Shown in pieces: positions 18,130 through 27,164 of a DNA stretch of 64,000 nt. A model generated the notes under the pieces. It was not told where the DNA came from. It was given only the letters and a program-made list of their open reading frames with translations, and searched no databases. Position numbers and translations under genes: made by a program. Numbering within the stretch: the stretch's first letter is position 1; each line of letters begins with the position of its first letter. The DNA is from Polynucleobacter sp. Adler-ghost (GTDB lineage Bacteria > Pseudomonadota > Gammaproteobacteria > Burkholderiales > Burkholderiaceae): NCBI RefSeq assembly GCF_018688495.1, contig NZ_CP061320.1, positions 282,586 through 346,585 on the forward strand. The letters are read 5' to 3'.

Positions 18130-18821
18130 AAAACATTTTAATTACTGGATGTAGTAGTGGCGTTGGGTATGCAATTTCTGAATTTTTTATAAAAAAAGGA
18201 TGGCGTGTACTTGGGCTATCAAGAAACATATCTCGTCTAGAAAAAATGAAGGAAGACTTAGGCATAAATTTTTATTCATATCCTGTGGATATCTCAGACT
18301 CCGATGCTGTTGAAAAGTGTTTTGAGATGATCAAAATTAGCTGCAAAAAAATAGATTTATTGGTTAATAACGCAGGTATTTTTCTTAGCAAGCCTTGTGA
18401 TTCATTGAGCATTAAAGATGTTGATAGGGTAATTGATACGAATTTAAAAGGCCTTATATACACAACTTTACTTTCATTGCCATTGTTAAGATATGGATCA
18501 AGAATAGTCTATATTTCATCAGTTTCTGGCCAGTCTGGCATTATTAATCAATCAATATATAGTGCCTCTAAATTTGGGGTAAATGGTTTCTTTGAATCTA
18601 TCTCTCAGGAGTTACAAACTAGAGGCATTCTAGGGACAGCCATTTGTCCTGGCGGAATAAATACCGAACTATGGAATCCCCTAAACCCTTATAGTAATGG
18701 CTCTACCAAAGATCTTTTGCAACCTATGGAAATGGCTAAAATGGTGCACATGCTAGCAAGCCTTCCTGAAAATATGGTTATAAAAAATATAACCACATTC
18801 CCATCCATTGAATGGCATTAA
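18126..18821 (+). CDS. short-chain dehydrogenase/reductase
   Basis: A 231-residue classical SDR. The cofactor motif TGCSSGVGYA (about residues 7-16), NNAG (LLVNNAGIF), catalytic Ser in YISSVSGQSG and the YSASKFG Tyr-Lys pair are all present, and SRN after the second strand suggests NADP(H). It overlaps the cyclase by 4 bases. Acting next to a cyclitol synthase, it could oxidise or reduce a ring hydroxyl/ketone, but this is context-based inference; the SDR family is too broad to give a substrate. Confidence 0.85.
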   Translation: MKNILITGCSSGVGYAISEFFIKKGWRVLGLSRNISRLEKMKEDLGINFYSYPVDISDSDAVEKCFEMIKISCKKIDLLVNNAGIFLSKPCDSLSIKDVDRVIDTNLKGLIYTTLLSLPLLRYGSRIVYISSVSGQSGIINQSIYSASKFGVNGFFESISQELQTRGILGTAICPGGINTELWNPLNPYSNGSTKDLLQPMEMAKMVHMLASLPENMVIKNITTFPSIEWH

Positions 18822-18832
18822 TAAGGGGCGAT

Positions 18833-19558
18833 ATGAACTTGATATTAACAATGGCTGGTAAATATAAAAGATTTCAAGATGCGGGATTTAATATTCCGAA
18901 GTATTTACTTCCTTGGGGGGACAGCACGATTTTATCTGCTGTATTGCGGGGATTTTCAAAGTCTAGACAGATTAAAAATATTTATTTAATTGGAAACAAG
19001 AGGGATCATGCCTTCACACCCCATATTCACGCCTTGTTGAGATCGTGTGGAATTGGCACAGGCAATTTATTTTTAATTAACGATACTCATGGTCAGGCAG
19101 CAACAGGAATGATAGGTCTAGATTTAATTGCAAATGTTGATAAGGGGGTTATGAGTGAGCCTATCCTTTTTCACAATATCGATACCTTGCTTACGAACCG
19201 AAATTTTGAAGATATTCTAGAATCGCTATCAAAAAGTGCAGCTTACGTTGATGTCTTTCATGCAAATCATCATCAGTATAGTTATGTAGTCTGTAATGAG
19301 AATAATGACGTAACAGAGCTTGCGGAAAAAATTGTAATTTCAAACTGCGCTAGCTCTGGTCTCTATGCTTTTCAATCGGGTGAAACCTATAAAAATTACT
19401 ATAAAAATTGCGATATTTATATCTCAGATGTAATACGTAAAATTTTGAAGGATGGAAAACGGGTGAAGGCAAGCAACCCTCATAGCGAGCACGACACGAT
19501 CGTTCTTGGTACCCCTAGCGAATACTTCAATCAAGCCATAGTTAGCAATTTTCTGTAA
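18833..19558 (+). CDS. sugar-phosphate nucleotidyltransferase-like protein
   Basis: Started at ATG 18833, which has an AAGGGGCG ribosome site just upstream, giving 241 residues and beginning NLILTMAGKYKRF, a variant of the GxGxR NTP-binding loop (here AGKYKRF), followed by IPKYLLPW in place of the usual xPKxLxP. LFHNIDTLL resembles the metal-binding xxDxD region. These features place it with NTP_transferase proteins that join a nucleotide to a sugar (or cyclitol) phosphate. It overlaps no other gene's start; the preceding SDR ends 11 bases upstream. Confidence 0.75.
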   Translation: MNLILTMAGKYKRFQDAGFNIPKYLLPWGDSTILSAVLRGFSKSRQIKNIYLIGNKRDHAFTPHIHALLRSCGIGTGNLFLINDTHGQAATGMIGLDLIANVDKGVMSEPILFHNIDTLLTNRNFEDILESLSKSAAYVDVFHANHHQYSYVVCNENNDVTELAEKIVISNCASSGLYAFQSGETYKNYYKNCDIYISDVIRKILKDGKRVKASNPHSEHDTIVLGTPSEYFNQAIVSNFL

Positions 19559-19583
19559 TTACAATTTATCTGAACTGAAAAAA

Positions 19584-20558
19584 TTGAAATATTGTGTTGT
19601 AGTACAGGGCCCAACCGAAAGTCGTGGCTTGGAAGCTAAGGGCTATTTAAAAGAAAAATATAAAAAAATTAAGCCATCACATGTAGATTATCAGAGCAAT
19701 CTTAACAAAGAATTTTACGAGGCCCTTGTCAATCAATTTGAATATGTAATTTTATCTACGTGGGAGGGTGAGCATCCCTTACCTGGAATCGATGTAATTT
19801 ATAATATAAAGCCGAAACCATTAGTAGAAGCAGAGATTGGTAAATTAGAAAATAATTCAAATTTACAGGCAATCTCAACTCTTGCTGGAATAAAAAAAAT
19901 TCAAGAGAAGTTTGGTGACAGTTCGGTAGTGGTAAAAATTAGGGCTGATATAAGTTTTAAGCCGCAGGTTCTTAAGGAGGCGCTAACAAGGATTGGGGAT
20001 AATAAAATTTACCCATCATATTTTATGGGGCTAGCATCGATTGACGATTTTATTATTGCAGGCAATACAAAACAGATGAAGATTTTTTTTGAAGAAGCTT
20101 TAAGGAGCTACCCTGGCTATTCAAAAATTTCACATAGCTTTTATGTATTAAATTATTTGAGAAGTATATATGGAAACGTTAAGTACCTTCATGAATCAGT
20201 AGAGGAATTCTACCCTCTAATGGTAGATTTTTATAAAAAATTTAGATATAAATTTAGATATATTTTTATTTTGCCTATTTTTAAAAAATATATAAATATT
20301 TTGCAAATTTTTGAATTTAACTTTGAACCTCTATTTTCTAAATCTGAATATATCGAGCTAGACTTGTCTTGGAGGGGTAGTAAATTTAGTTCTGAGAGTT
20401 TGAATGCGGAGCACCTCTCAAAACAAATATTCTCCTTGGAGGAAAAGATTTACTCAAAAAAAATATCCAAATCATTATTTAATGCATACCTTATGTTTCG
20501 AATGAGAGCTATTTATCGTAAATTAAAATTCTTATTGGGTAGATTTTTTTATGAATAA
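19584..20558 (+). CDS. WavE-like lipopolysaccharide synthesis protein
   Basis: A 324-residue protein starting at TTG 19584 (no closer ATG keeps the conserved start). KYCVVVQGPT, then VILSTWEGEHP, then NLQAISTLAGIKKIQEKFGD and VVKIRADIS match the layout of WavE-type proteins, considered glycosyltransferases of LPS core or O-antigen synthesis. The C-terminal third is rich in Phe, Lys and Tyr and could be membrane-associated. It overlaps the next gene by 8 bases. Probable role is adding a sugar or cyclitol residue to the repeat unit. Confidence 0.65.
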   Translation: MKYCVVVQGPTESRGLEAKGYLKEKYKKIKPSHVDYQSNLNKEFYEALVNQFEYVILSTWEGEHPLPGIDVIYNIKPKPLVEAEIGKLENNSNLQAISTLAGIKKIQEKFGDSSVVVKIRADISFKPQVLKEALTRIGDNKIYPSYFMGLASIDDFIIAGNTKQMKIFFEEALRSYPGYSKISHSFYVLNYLRSIYGNVKYLHESVEEFYPLMVDFYKKFRYKFRYIFILPIFKKYINILQIFEFNFEPLFSKSEYIELDLSWRGSKFSSESLNAEHLSKQIFSLEEKIYSKKISKSLFNAYLMFRMRAIYRKLKFLLGRFFYE

Positions 20559-21597
20559 AATCAAAGTTGGTATTGCAGGGTATGGAATTGTTGGAAAGAG
20601 AAGGCGCAAGGTTGTAGATACTAATTCAAATTTAAAGTTAGTTGCAATATGTGACCGGAATATTCAAGCACTTAAACCCAGCCAAAATGATGGGGTTACT
20701 TACCACGAAAATTTTGATGAGTTTCTTAAGGAAGATTTAGATGCAATGATTATTTGTTTAACAAATGATGTTGCTGCTGAATCGACTATAAAGGCCGTTA
20801 ACAGAGGAATCCATGTTTTTTGTGAGAAGCCTCCTGGCAAAAGTGCTCAAGAGGTATTGCAAGTAATGGATGCTGAAAGGTTAAAACCATCAATTAAGGT
20901 TATGTACGGCTTTAACCATAGATATCATGAGTCAATAAAAGAGGGTTTGAAAATCGCAAGTAGCAATCGTTTGGGCAAGATTATTAACATGAGGGGGGTC
21001 TACGGAAAGTCAAAATTAGTGACTTTTGATCAAGATGACTGGCGCACAAAAAGAGAAATTGCAGGAGGTGGCGTACTATTGGATCAGGGGATACATATGG
21101 TGGACTTGATGAGGCTTTTCGCCGGTGAGTTTGATGAAGTTTATAGCTTTATTGAGAATACTCACTGGAACTATGATGTGGAGGATAACGTTTATGCATT
21201 GATGAAAAATAAAAGAAATGGTGTAGTTGCAATGCTGAACTCATCAGCTACTCAGTGGCGTCACCGCTTCAACTTAGAGGTAAATTTTGAAAATGGAGGC
21301 CTTATTTTTGGAGGAATCCTCTCGGGCTCCAAAAGTTATGGAGCTGAAACATTAACAATCATAGAGTCTGATCATGAATTAGATAATGGTGACCCAAAAG
21401 AAATCACTATAAAATACAATAAAGATAAATCTTGGGAAGAGGAAATTCATTTATTTTCTGAAGCAATAAAAAATAATGAGGATATTAAGAGTGGATCATC
21501 GCTAGATGCGCTTAATACTATGAAATTAGTAAATGAAATATATTATGCTGATGATCTTTGGCGATATAAATACGATATTAGAAGGATTTCCATATGA
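20551..21597 (+). CDS. Gfo/Idh/MocA family oxidoreductase
   Basis: A 348-residue NAD(P)-dependent dehydrogenase. The Rossmann motif GIAGYGIVGKRR (about 7-18), EKPPGKS (the conserved EKP with catalytic-site Lys), and GGGVLLDQGIHMVDLMR (with the His of the GGxxxDxGxH signature) are clear. Family members oxidise inositols, sugars or nucleotide sugars. It overlaps the WavE-like gene by 8 bases and the SIS gene by ATGA. A cyclitol (inositol dehydrogenase-like) substrate is plausible here. Confidence 0.88.
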   Translation: MNKIKVGIAGYGIVGKRRRKVVDTNSNLKLVAICDRNIQALKPSQNDGVTYHENFDEFLKEDLDAMIICLTNDVAAESTIKAVNRGIHVFCEKPPGKSAQEVLQVMDAERLKPSIKVMYGFNHRYHESIKEGLKIASSNRLGKIINMRGVYGKSKLVTFDQDDWRTKREIAGGGVLLDQGIHMVDLMRLFAGEFDEVYSFIENTHWNYDVEDNVYALMKNKRNGVVAMLNSSATQWRHRFNLEVNFENGGLIFGGILSGSKSYGAETLTIIESDHELDNGDPKEITIKYNKDKSWEEEIHLFSEAIKNNEDIKSGSSLDALNTMKLVNEIYYADDLWRYKYDIRRISI

Positions 21598-22202
21598 ATC
21601 AGTTAGTTAGTATGTATGACATAGATATAAAAAATTACGCAAAATCATATTTTTCTTATTTAAACAGAGTTTTAAATGAAATTGATTTAGTAAGCGTTGA
21701 AAAGTTCGTTGAATATGTGCTGTCAGCCAGGGCAAACAATAAAACCATATTTTTTATAGGCAATGGTGGGAGTGCTTCAACCGCAAGTCATTTTGCCAAT
21801 GATTTTTCAATTGGGGTAAATAACTTTAAGCCGCCTTTGAAGGCATTGTGCTTAGCTGATAACGTTGCAATCGTAACTGCAATTGCAAATGATTATGGGT
21901 ATGATGAAATTTTTTCTCGTCAATTAAAGATCTTGGGACAACCCGGCGATATTTTGGTTGGGATATCCGCCTCTGGTAATTCAAAAAATATCATTAATGC
22001 AATTGAAGTTGCTGGCGATATGGGTCTAATGACTGTGGGAATAACTGGTTTTGATGGCGGAGCCATGAAATCAAAGGTTGACCTGAATATTCACGTTCCC
22101 TCTGGAAATAAAGAATACGGCCCAGTTGAGGATGCTCACATGATCTTGGACCATCTTATAGGTTCTTATTTAATGAGGCGTACTCAAGAAGAGCTTGAAT
22201 AG
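21594..22202 (+). CDS. SIS-domain phosphosugar isomerase, GmhA-like
   Basis: A 202-residue SIS protein of the phosphoheptose isomerase (GmhA/DiaA) family. FIGNGGSASTASHFANDF is the sugar-phosphate loop, VGISASGNSKN a second Ser/Thr-rich phosphate site, GITGFDGG follows, and EDAHMILDHLIG is the family's C-terminal helix with the GmhA-type Glu-Asp-xx-His. GmhA interconverts sedoheptulose 7-phosphate and D-glycero-D-manno-heptose 7-phosphate. Its presence between two cyclases that are related to enzymes using sedoheptulose 7-phosphate is suggestive. No GmhB or HldE is in the window. Confidence 0.85.
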   Translation: MNQLVSMYDIDIKNYAKSYFSYLNRVLNEIDLVSVEKFVEYVLSARANNKTIFFIGNGGSASTASHFANDFSIGVNNFKPPLKALCLADNVAIVTAIANDYGYDEIFSRQLKILGQPGDILVGISASGNSKNIINAIEVAGDMGLMTVGITGFDGGAMKSKVDLNIHVPSGNKEYGPVEDAHMILDHLIGSYLMRRTQEELE

Positions 22203-22205
22203 ATA

Positions 22206-22943
22206 ATGCCAATCAGAATGGAGGGGACAATAAGGCGTGTAGTTATAACTGGTGCTTCTCGGGGTATTGGATACGCTGTCACTCAAAAGTTCAAAAGTTT
22301 GGGTTACGAAGTTATTGCCTTGTCCTCAGGAAGATCTGTGCAAATTAATGAGAAATTATCTGATGGTCTAAATTTTTTTGATTTTAATCATGTGGAGGAT
22401 ATTGAGAGATGTGCAAATTACCTTCTTGAACTAAAACCAGATATATTAATCAATAATGCAGGAATGAACATAAATAATGATTTTCTAGATATTTCTAATG
22501 AAACTTTTAATGCAATTCAGAGGGTTAATGTTTTTGCTCCTTTTCGTCTTTGTCAGGCCTCCCTTCCTGCGATGAAGGAGCGTGGATGGGGGAGGATTGT
22601 AAATATTAGTTCAATTTGGGGGAAGATTAGCATGTCAGGTAGGGCCGCCTACTCGGCCAGTAAATTTGCCCTAGATGGAATGACAGTGGCATTGTCTGCA
22701 GAATATGCAAAATATGGTGTCATGGCAAACTGTGTAGCGCCAGGATTTACCGCCACAGACTTAACAAGAGAAACCCTGGGAATAGAAATGATGGAGCATA
22801 TTAGCAGTCAATTTATTCCCCTGAAAAGATTGGCAACTCCAAATGAGGTTGCTAATTTCATTGTTTGGTTATGTAGCGAAGATAATAGCTATATCTCTGG
22901 CCAAAATTTGGCCATTGATGGTGGGGTGTCTCGTGTCAGATAA
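22206..22943 (+). CDS. short-chain dehydrogenase/reductase (FabG-like)
   Basis: A 245-residue SDR with TGASRGIGYA (about 15-24), INNAGMN, NISSIWGKI with the catalytic Ser, YSASKFALDG with Tyr-Lys, and a FabG-like tail ending YISGQNLAIDGG. Complete and probably active. It begins 3 bases after the SIS gene and its 3' end overlaps the second cyclase. Likely acts on a ketone of the sugar or cyclitol intermediate; the cofactor is likely NADP(H) or NAD(H), not resolved. Confidence 0.88.
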   Translation: MPIRMEGTIRRVVITGASRGIGYAVTQKFKSLGYEVIALSSGRSVQINEKLSDGLNFFDFNHVEDIERCANYLLELKPDILINNAGMNINNDFLDISNETFNAIQRVNVFAPFRLCQASLPAMKERGWGRIVNISSIWGKISMSGRAAYSASKFALDGMTVALSAEYAKYGVMANCVAPGFTATDLTRETLGIEMMEHISSQFIPLKRLATPNEVANFIVWLCSEDNSYISGQNLAIDGGVSRVR

Positions 22944-24003
22944 TTTTAAGATAACCTCAAGTCGGGGTGTATATGAGGTAAATTTTGTGGAGGATTTTCA
23001 AGCAACTTTGGAGATCGATTTATCCGCAAAAATGCATTTTATAATTGATAAGAAGGTTGCTTGTATTTATGGATCTAAGCTCGAGAAGATACTTTCCTTA
23101 CAAAATACGATTCAAGTCGAAGCGGTTGAGGCTAGTAAGTCGTTAGAAAATACAACTGAAGTAATAAAAAAAATCGTTAGACATGGAATCCGCAGAGACC
23201 ATTGCATAGTTGCAATTGGCGGTGGAGTTATTCAAGATATTACATGTTTTATTAGTTCAATCCTTTTGCGTGGGATAGGATGGCAGTTTTACCCAACTAC
23301 TCTTTTATCTCAGGCGGATTCATGCATTGGATCGAAAAGCTCAATAAATATTGATTCATTTAAAAATATTTTAGGCACCTTCTGGCCCCCTGAAAAGGTC
23401 TTTATATGTAGTAAATTTTTAACGACACTTAGTGAAAGTGAAATCGCATCAGGAGTGGGTGAAATTATTAAAGCTCATGCCATTAAATCACGCTCTAAGT
23501 TTGATGAGGTTGCAACTCTCTATAAAAAATTTGAATGTACTTCGACTTATTTAGATCAAATGATTATTCAATCGCTTGAGATAAAAAAAGAATATATAGA
23601 GAGGGATGAATTTGATGTGGGAATAAGGAATTTATTTAATTATGGGCATAGCTTTGGACATGCAATTGAGTCAGCCACGAACTTTACAATTCCTCATGGA
23701 ATTGCAGTAACCATTGGCATGGATATGGCGAACTATATCTCTTATTTGAGAGGCTTATTGCCTGTAAGTGAGTTTGAAAGAATGCATAGTTTGCTGGCAA
23801 GTAATTATGCGTTGGCAAAAAAAATCAAAATTAATGTGGCGCGGGTAATAGAAGGTCTATCTAAGGATAAGAAAAATTTAGGCGACCAATTAGTTGTGTT
23901 GTTACCTATAGGGTCGGATGCAAAAATTACAAAAGTAAGCATTGATCTAAATGACCATTTCAAGAATCAATGTTCTGAATTTTTTAAATATTACTATTCA
24001 TGA
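22933..24003 (+). CDS. 3-dehydroquinate synthase-like sugar-phosphate cyclase, second paralogue
   Basis: A 356-residue superfamily member taken from GTG 22933 (ATG 22918 is an alternative; the frame runs further up inside the SDR but without similarity). Motifs: IGGGVIQD (95-102), PTTLLSQADSCIGSKSSIN (121-139), GEIIKAHAIKS (176-186), FNYGHSFGHAIES (235-247) and HG (255-256). The metal and NAD elements are dehydroquinate-synthase-like, but the usual GKTGVN active-site segment is replaced by GSKSSIN and the basic pocket is altered (SFKNILGTFWPP), so it is unlikely to be a housekeeping AroB. Product unknown; a cyclitol is expected. Confidence 0.8.
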   Translation: MSDNFKITSSRGVYEVNFVEDFQATLEIDLSAKMHFIIDKKVACIYGSKLEKILSLQNTIQVEAVEASKSLENTTEVIKKIVRHGIRRDHCIVAIGGGVIQDITCFISSILLRGIGWQFYPTTLLSQADSCIGSKSSINIDSFKNILGTFWPPEKVFICSKFLTTLSESEIASGVGEIIKAHAIKSRSKFDEVATLYKKFECTSTYLDQMIIQSLEIKKEYIERDEFDVGIRNLFNYGHSFGHAIESATNFTIPHGIAVTIGMDMANYISYLRGLLPVSEFERMHSLLASNYALAKKIKINVARVIEGLSKDKKNLGDQLVVLLPIGSDAKITKVSIDLNDHFKNQCSEFFKYYYS

Positions 24004-24971
24004 ATCTAGAATCTCATGTTGCAGTATGTTCGCGTTCATTTTCACGAGACTCTTATCTAAGAGGGATTTTGAGTGAAAAATACAGAAACATCAAATTTAA
24101 TGATAGTGGTGAAGCGCTAGCAGATAGAGATTTAGCTCTATTCTTAAGGGGTCATGACAAGGCAATTATTGCTCTTGAAAAAATTGACATAAATCTATTG
24201 TCGCAATTACCCGAATTAAAAGTTATCAGTAAATACGGTGTTGGTTTGGATATGATTGATTTTCCTGCAATGGTTGAGAAAAAAATTTCGTTAGGGTGGT
24301 TTGCGGGTGTGAATAAAACATCAGTGGCAGAGATGGTTATAGGAATGGTAATACATGCTTTGCGTAATACCAACGATGCCATGAGCTTGGTAAAAAATGG
24401 AGGATGGAGGCAAATCATTGGGCGAGAGTTATCGGGGGCAACTATAGGAATTGTTGGATGTGGGCATGTTGGCCATGAATTAATTAGGTTGTTGACGCCA
24501 TTTAAATGCAACATCTTGATTCATGATATCTTAGATAAATCGCAAATGGAGCGGGATTATGGTGTAAAAGCTGTTAGTTTGGAAGAGCTGTTGATGATGT
24601 CTGATGTAGTTTCAATACACGTGCCATTAGATAGTTCAACTAGATATATGTTCGGGATGAATCAATTGGCATTAATGCAGAAGGGAGCCATCTTAATCAA
24701 TTTTGCAAGAGGCGGCATTGTTGATGAAAAGGCTCTTCAGTTTTGCCTTGAAAATCAGAGGATTAAAATGGCTATCTTTGATGTTTTTGATTGTGAGCCC
24801 CCTCAAAATAATGCGTTGCTAAGCTTGGCAAATTTTATTGCCACTCCTCATATTGGAGGAAGTTCAATTAATGCTATCAGGAATATGGGCATCGCAGCAA
24901 TTAATGGTCTAGATGATTATTATCACTGGACAAGCTTAAAAGAGTCCTTCTCAGCACAATTTGATTATTAA
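24000..24971 (+). CDS. D-isomer-specific 2-hydroxyacid dehydrogenase (phosphoglycerate dehydrogenase-like)
   Basis: A 323-residue NAD-dependent dehydrogenase overlapping the cyclase stop by ATGA. The cofactor motif is GIVGCGHVGHELI, and the catalytic trio is present: Arg in NFARGGIVDEKAL, Glu in DVFDCEPP and His in ATPHIGGSS. No ACT domain, so it is shorter than SerA. The N-terminal YGVGLDMIDFPA is the family's KxGxGxDxID segment. Placed between a cyclase and an aminotransferase, it may oxidise a hydroxyacid or polyol phosphate before transamination. Confidence 0.88.
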   Translation: MNLESHVAVCSRSFSRDSYLRGILSEKYRNIKFNDSGEALADRDLALFLRGHDKAIIALEKIDINLLSQLPELKVISKYGVGLDMIDFPAMVEKKISLGWFAGVNKTSVAEMVIGMVIHALRNTNDAMSLVKNGGWRQIIGRELSGATIGIVGCGHVGHELIRLLTPFKCNILIHDILDKSQMERDYGVKAVSLEELLMMSDVVSIHVPLDSSTRYMFGMNQLALMQKGAILINFARGGIVDEKALQFCLENQRIKMAIFDVFDCEPPQNNALLSLANFIATPHIGGSSINAIRNMGIAAINGLDDYYHWTSLKESFSAQFDY

Positions 24972-24973
24972 AG

Positions 24974-26062
24974 ATGATCTTAAGACCTAAAAAATCCTTA
25001 AAAAGCGAATTAATTATTCGCCCCTTTGCGGGACTGCAGGAGGATCGTGACTTGAGCAAGCTCTGGTTAGATAAAAATGAAAATCTAGATCCTGAGATGC
25101 GGAAAGTATCCGCAAAAATCTTACTGGAATTTCAAGGGAGCGAGAGCTCAAATTATCCATCCTTGGGCGCTTTATATAAAAAAATGGCAACTTGGTTGAG
25201 GGTGTCACCATCTCAAATAATGCTTACCCAGGGAAGTGATGGGGCAATTAGATCGGTATTTGACGTATTTATTGAACCTGGTGATGTTGTTTTCCATACT
25301 AGACCTACCTTTGCAATGTACCCAATATACTGTCAAATATATGGGGCGAAAAACTATCCCATAGATTACATGCCTACACTAAATGGGCCTTCATTGACCA
25401 TCAATAATTTGTTGAAAAGAATTGAAAGTGCCAAGCCCAAATTAGTATGCATTCCAAACCCTGATAGCCCTACCGGACATTATTTTTCCGAAAATGAGAT
25501 CAAGACTATTTTAGAAAAGTGTATTACTACCAACTCGTTATTATTGGTAGATGAAGCATACTTTCCATTCTCTAAATGGTCAGCAGTTTCCCTCGTAAAT
25601 CAATCACCCAATCTAATAGTGGTAAGAACCTTTGCAAAGGCGTGGGCCTCAGCTGGTTTGAGGGTTGGTTATTGTGTAACTAATGCAGAGATTTGTAGTT
25701 ATCTTCATAAGAATCGTCCAATGTATGAAATTGGAGAAATTGCTGCGCACCATACTTTTAGATTATTAGATTTTGAAAAAGAAATGCTTGTATCCGTAGG
25801 GAGAATCAATGAGGGTGGAGATTTTTTTAGTGCGGAAATGGGTAAACTGGGCTTTCATGTTTTGCGTAGTCAAACAAACTTTATTCATATCAATTTCGAG
25901 TCTTTAAAAGAATTGATGTTTAAAAGGCTTGACCTCAAAGTCTTGTATAGAAAGTCTTTTGATCATGATTCATTAAAAGGGTTTACCAGATTCACGTTGG
26001 CGCCAGTACCGATCATGCGGAATGTTGTCGATACCATAAAGGATGCATATGCCCGCAAATAA
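24974..26062 (+). CDS. PLP-dependent aminotransferase, HisC-like
   Basis: A 362-residue fold type I aminotransferase of the histidinol-phosphate aminotransferase/CobD group. NYPSLGALYKKMATWL, GSDGAIRSVFDVF, IPNPDSPTGHYF (the Asn that contacts PLP), LLVDEAYFPF (PLP-N1 Asp) and VRTFAKAWASAGLRVGY, holding the Schiff-base Lys, are all visible. It starts 2 bases after the dehydrogenase. Genuine histidine biosynthesis is not expected here; it more likely aminates a keto or hydroxyacid-derived intermediate of the glycan pathway. The 3' end overlaps the next gene by 20 bases. Confidence 0.85.
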   Translation: MILRPKKSLKSELIIRPFAGLQEDRDLSKLWLDKNENLDPEMRKVSAKILLEFQGSESSNYPSLGALYKKMATWLRVSPSQIMLTQGSDGAIRSVFDVFIEPGDVVFHTRPTFAMYPIYCQIYGAKNYPIDYMPTLNGPSLTINNLLKRIESAKPKLVCIPNPDSPTGHYFSENEIKTILEKCITTNSLLLVDEAYFPFSKWSAVSLVNQSPNLIVVRTFAKAWASAGLRVGYCVTNAEICSYLHKNRPMYEIGEIAAHHTFRLLDFEKEMLVSVGRINEGGDFFSAEMGKLGFHVLRSQTNFIHINFESLKELMFKRLDLKVLYRKSFDHDSLKGFTRFTLAPVPIMRNVVDTIKDAYARK

Positions 26063-27164
26063 CTTGCTTAAGGTTGGCATTATAGGTTGCGGAAGAATTG
26101 CCGGACACCATTGCGATTCAATAGTTAAAACGGAAAATGCAGAGCTAATTGCGGTGTGTGATATTGAGATTGAAAAGGCAATTAGCTATTCCAAAAAATA
26201 TGAAGTAAAACATTACTGTAGTTATCATGAAATGCTAAAGATGCATCCAGAAATAAATACGGTTGCAATAATTACCCCCTCTGGAATGCATCTGGAACAT
26301 GCGGTGGATGTTATTAGGCGCTATAAAAAAAACATCATCATAGAGAAGCCCACTTTAATGAAGCCTTCACAATTTGAGGCGGTAAGAAAACTTGCTCTTG
26401 AGTCAAATATCAAAATATATCCAGTATTTCAAAATAGACACAATAAAGCAGTTCAAAGGACCAAACTCGCATTGCAGTCATCAGAGCTTGGGCGGATACA
26501 TTGTGTGTCTGTGCGCGTTAGGTGGTGTAGAACAGATAAATATTATCAGCTATCTCCCTGGAGGGGTACTTTCTCAATGGATGGTGGGTGTTTGGCAAAC
26601 CAGGGAATACATCACATCGACTTGTTGCAGTATTTAGGTGGAAAAGTAAGATGCGTTAGTAGTCTTCATAAGACTATAGGCTCAAATATTGAAGTAGAGG
26701 ACGTTGCAGTTGCAGTTCTGGAGTTTGAAGAAGGCCACTTAGGCATCTTGGAGGTTACAACTGCGGCGCGACCACATGATTATGAAGCAAGCATATCACT
26801 TGTATGTGAAAAAGGTTTAGCCCAAATTGGAGGTATAGCAGTCAATGAGCTTCAAGTATTCACACCTGAACCTAGCGCATGTATAGAGTTTTCTGAAGAT
26901 TTTTCAGGCAACATTTACGGTAACGGTCATTCAAAGGTTTATGAAGAGATTGTGAAAAGTTTAAATGAAAGTCAGCCATTTTCGGTTTCTATTGAGGAGG
27001 CAGAGAGCACAATACAGCTTTTAAACTCATTTTATATTTCAGATGAAACTAGGAGCTGGGTTGACGTATCAAATGCTGGTGATAGCACTAGGCTTGGATC
27101 TGAGAATGAGCTCCTTTCAAGTATGTATAAAATAAATGATTATGAAAAATCGGAAGTGAAATGA
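26043..27164 (+). CDS. Gfo/Idh/MocA family oxidoreductase, second copy
   Basis: A 373-residue oxidoreductase with GIIGCGRIAGHHC (Rossmann loop), IIEKPTLM (EKP motif) and GGCLANQGIHHIDLLQYLGG (catalytic His segment). Family elements are the same as in the gene at 20551, but the two are diverged in sequence. ATG 26043 and ATG 26049 both lie at the start; both overlap the aminotransferase. It precedes the KdsB-like gene by ATGA overlap. UDP-sugar dehydrogenases such as WbpB/WlbA (3-keto formation ahead of transamination) belong to this family and are one possible model for its role. Confidence 0.88.
   Translation: MHMPANNLLKVGIIGCGRIAGHHCDSIVKTENAELIAVCDIEIEKAISYSKKYEVKHYCSYHEMLKMHPEINTVAIITPSGMHLEHAVDVIRRYKKNIIIEKPTLMKPSQFEAVRKLALESNIKIYPVFQNRHNKAVQRTKLALQSSELGRIHCVSVRVRWCRTDKYYQLSPWRGTFSMDGGCLANQGIHHIDLLQYLGGKVRCVSSLHKTIGSNIEVEDVAVAVLEFEEGHLGILEVTTAARPHDYEASISLVCEKGLAQIGGIAVNELQVFTPEPSACIEFSEDFSGNIYGNGHSKVYEEIVKSLNESQPFSVSIEEAESTIQLLNSFYISDETRSWVDVSNAGDSTRLGSENELLSSMYKINDYEKSEVK

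Noticed and set aside
22843..22932. N-terminal extension of the second cyclase inside the SDR gene
   Set aside because: The extension is an out-of-frame reading of conserved SDR codons; the GTG at 22933 gives a normal family length.
24974..26062. Genuine histidinol-phosphate aminotransferase together with hisF/hisH as a histidine operon
   Set aside because: HisF and HisH sit with an N-acetyl sugar amidotransferase 10 kb away and no other his genes appear; the opening of HisF matches the glycan-cluster branch.
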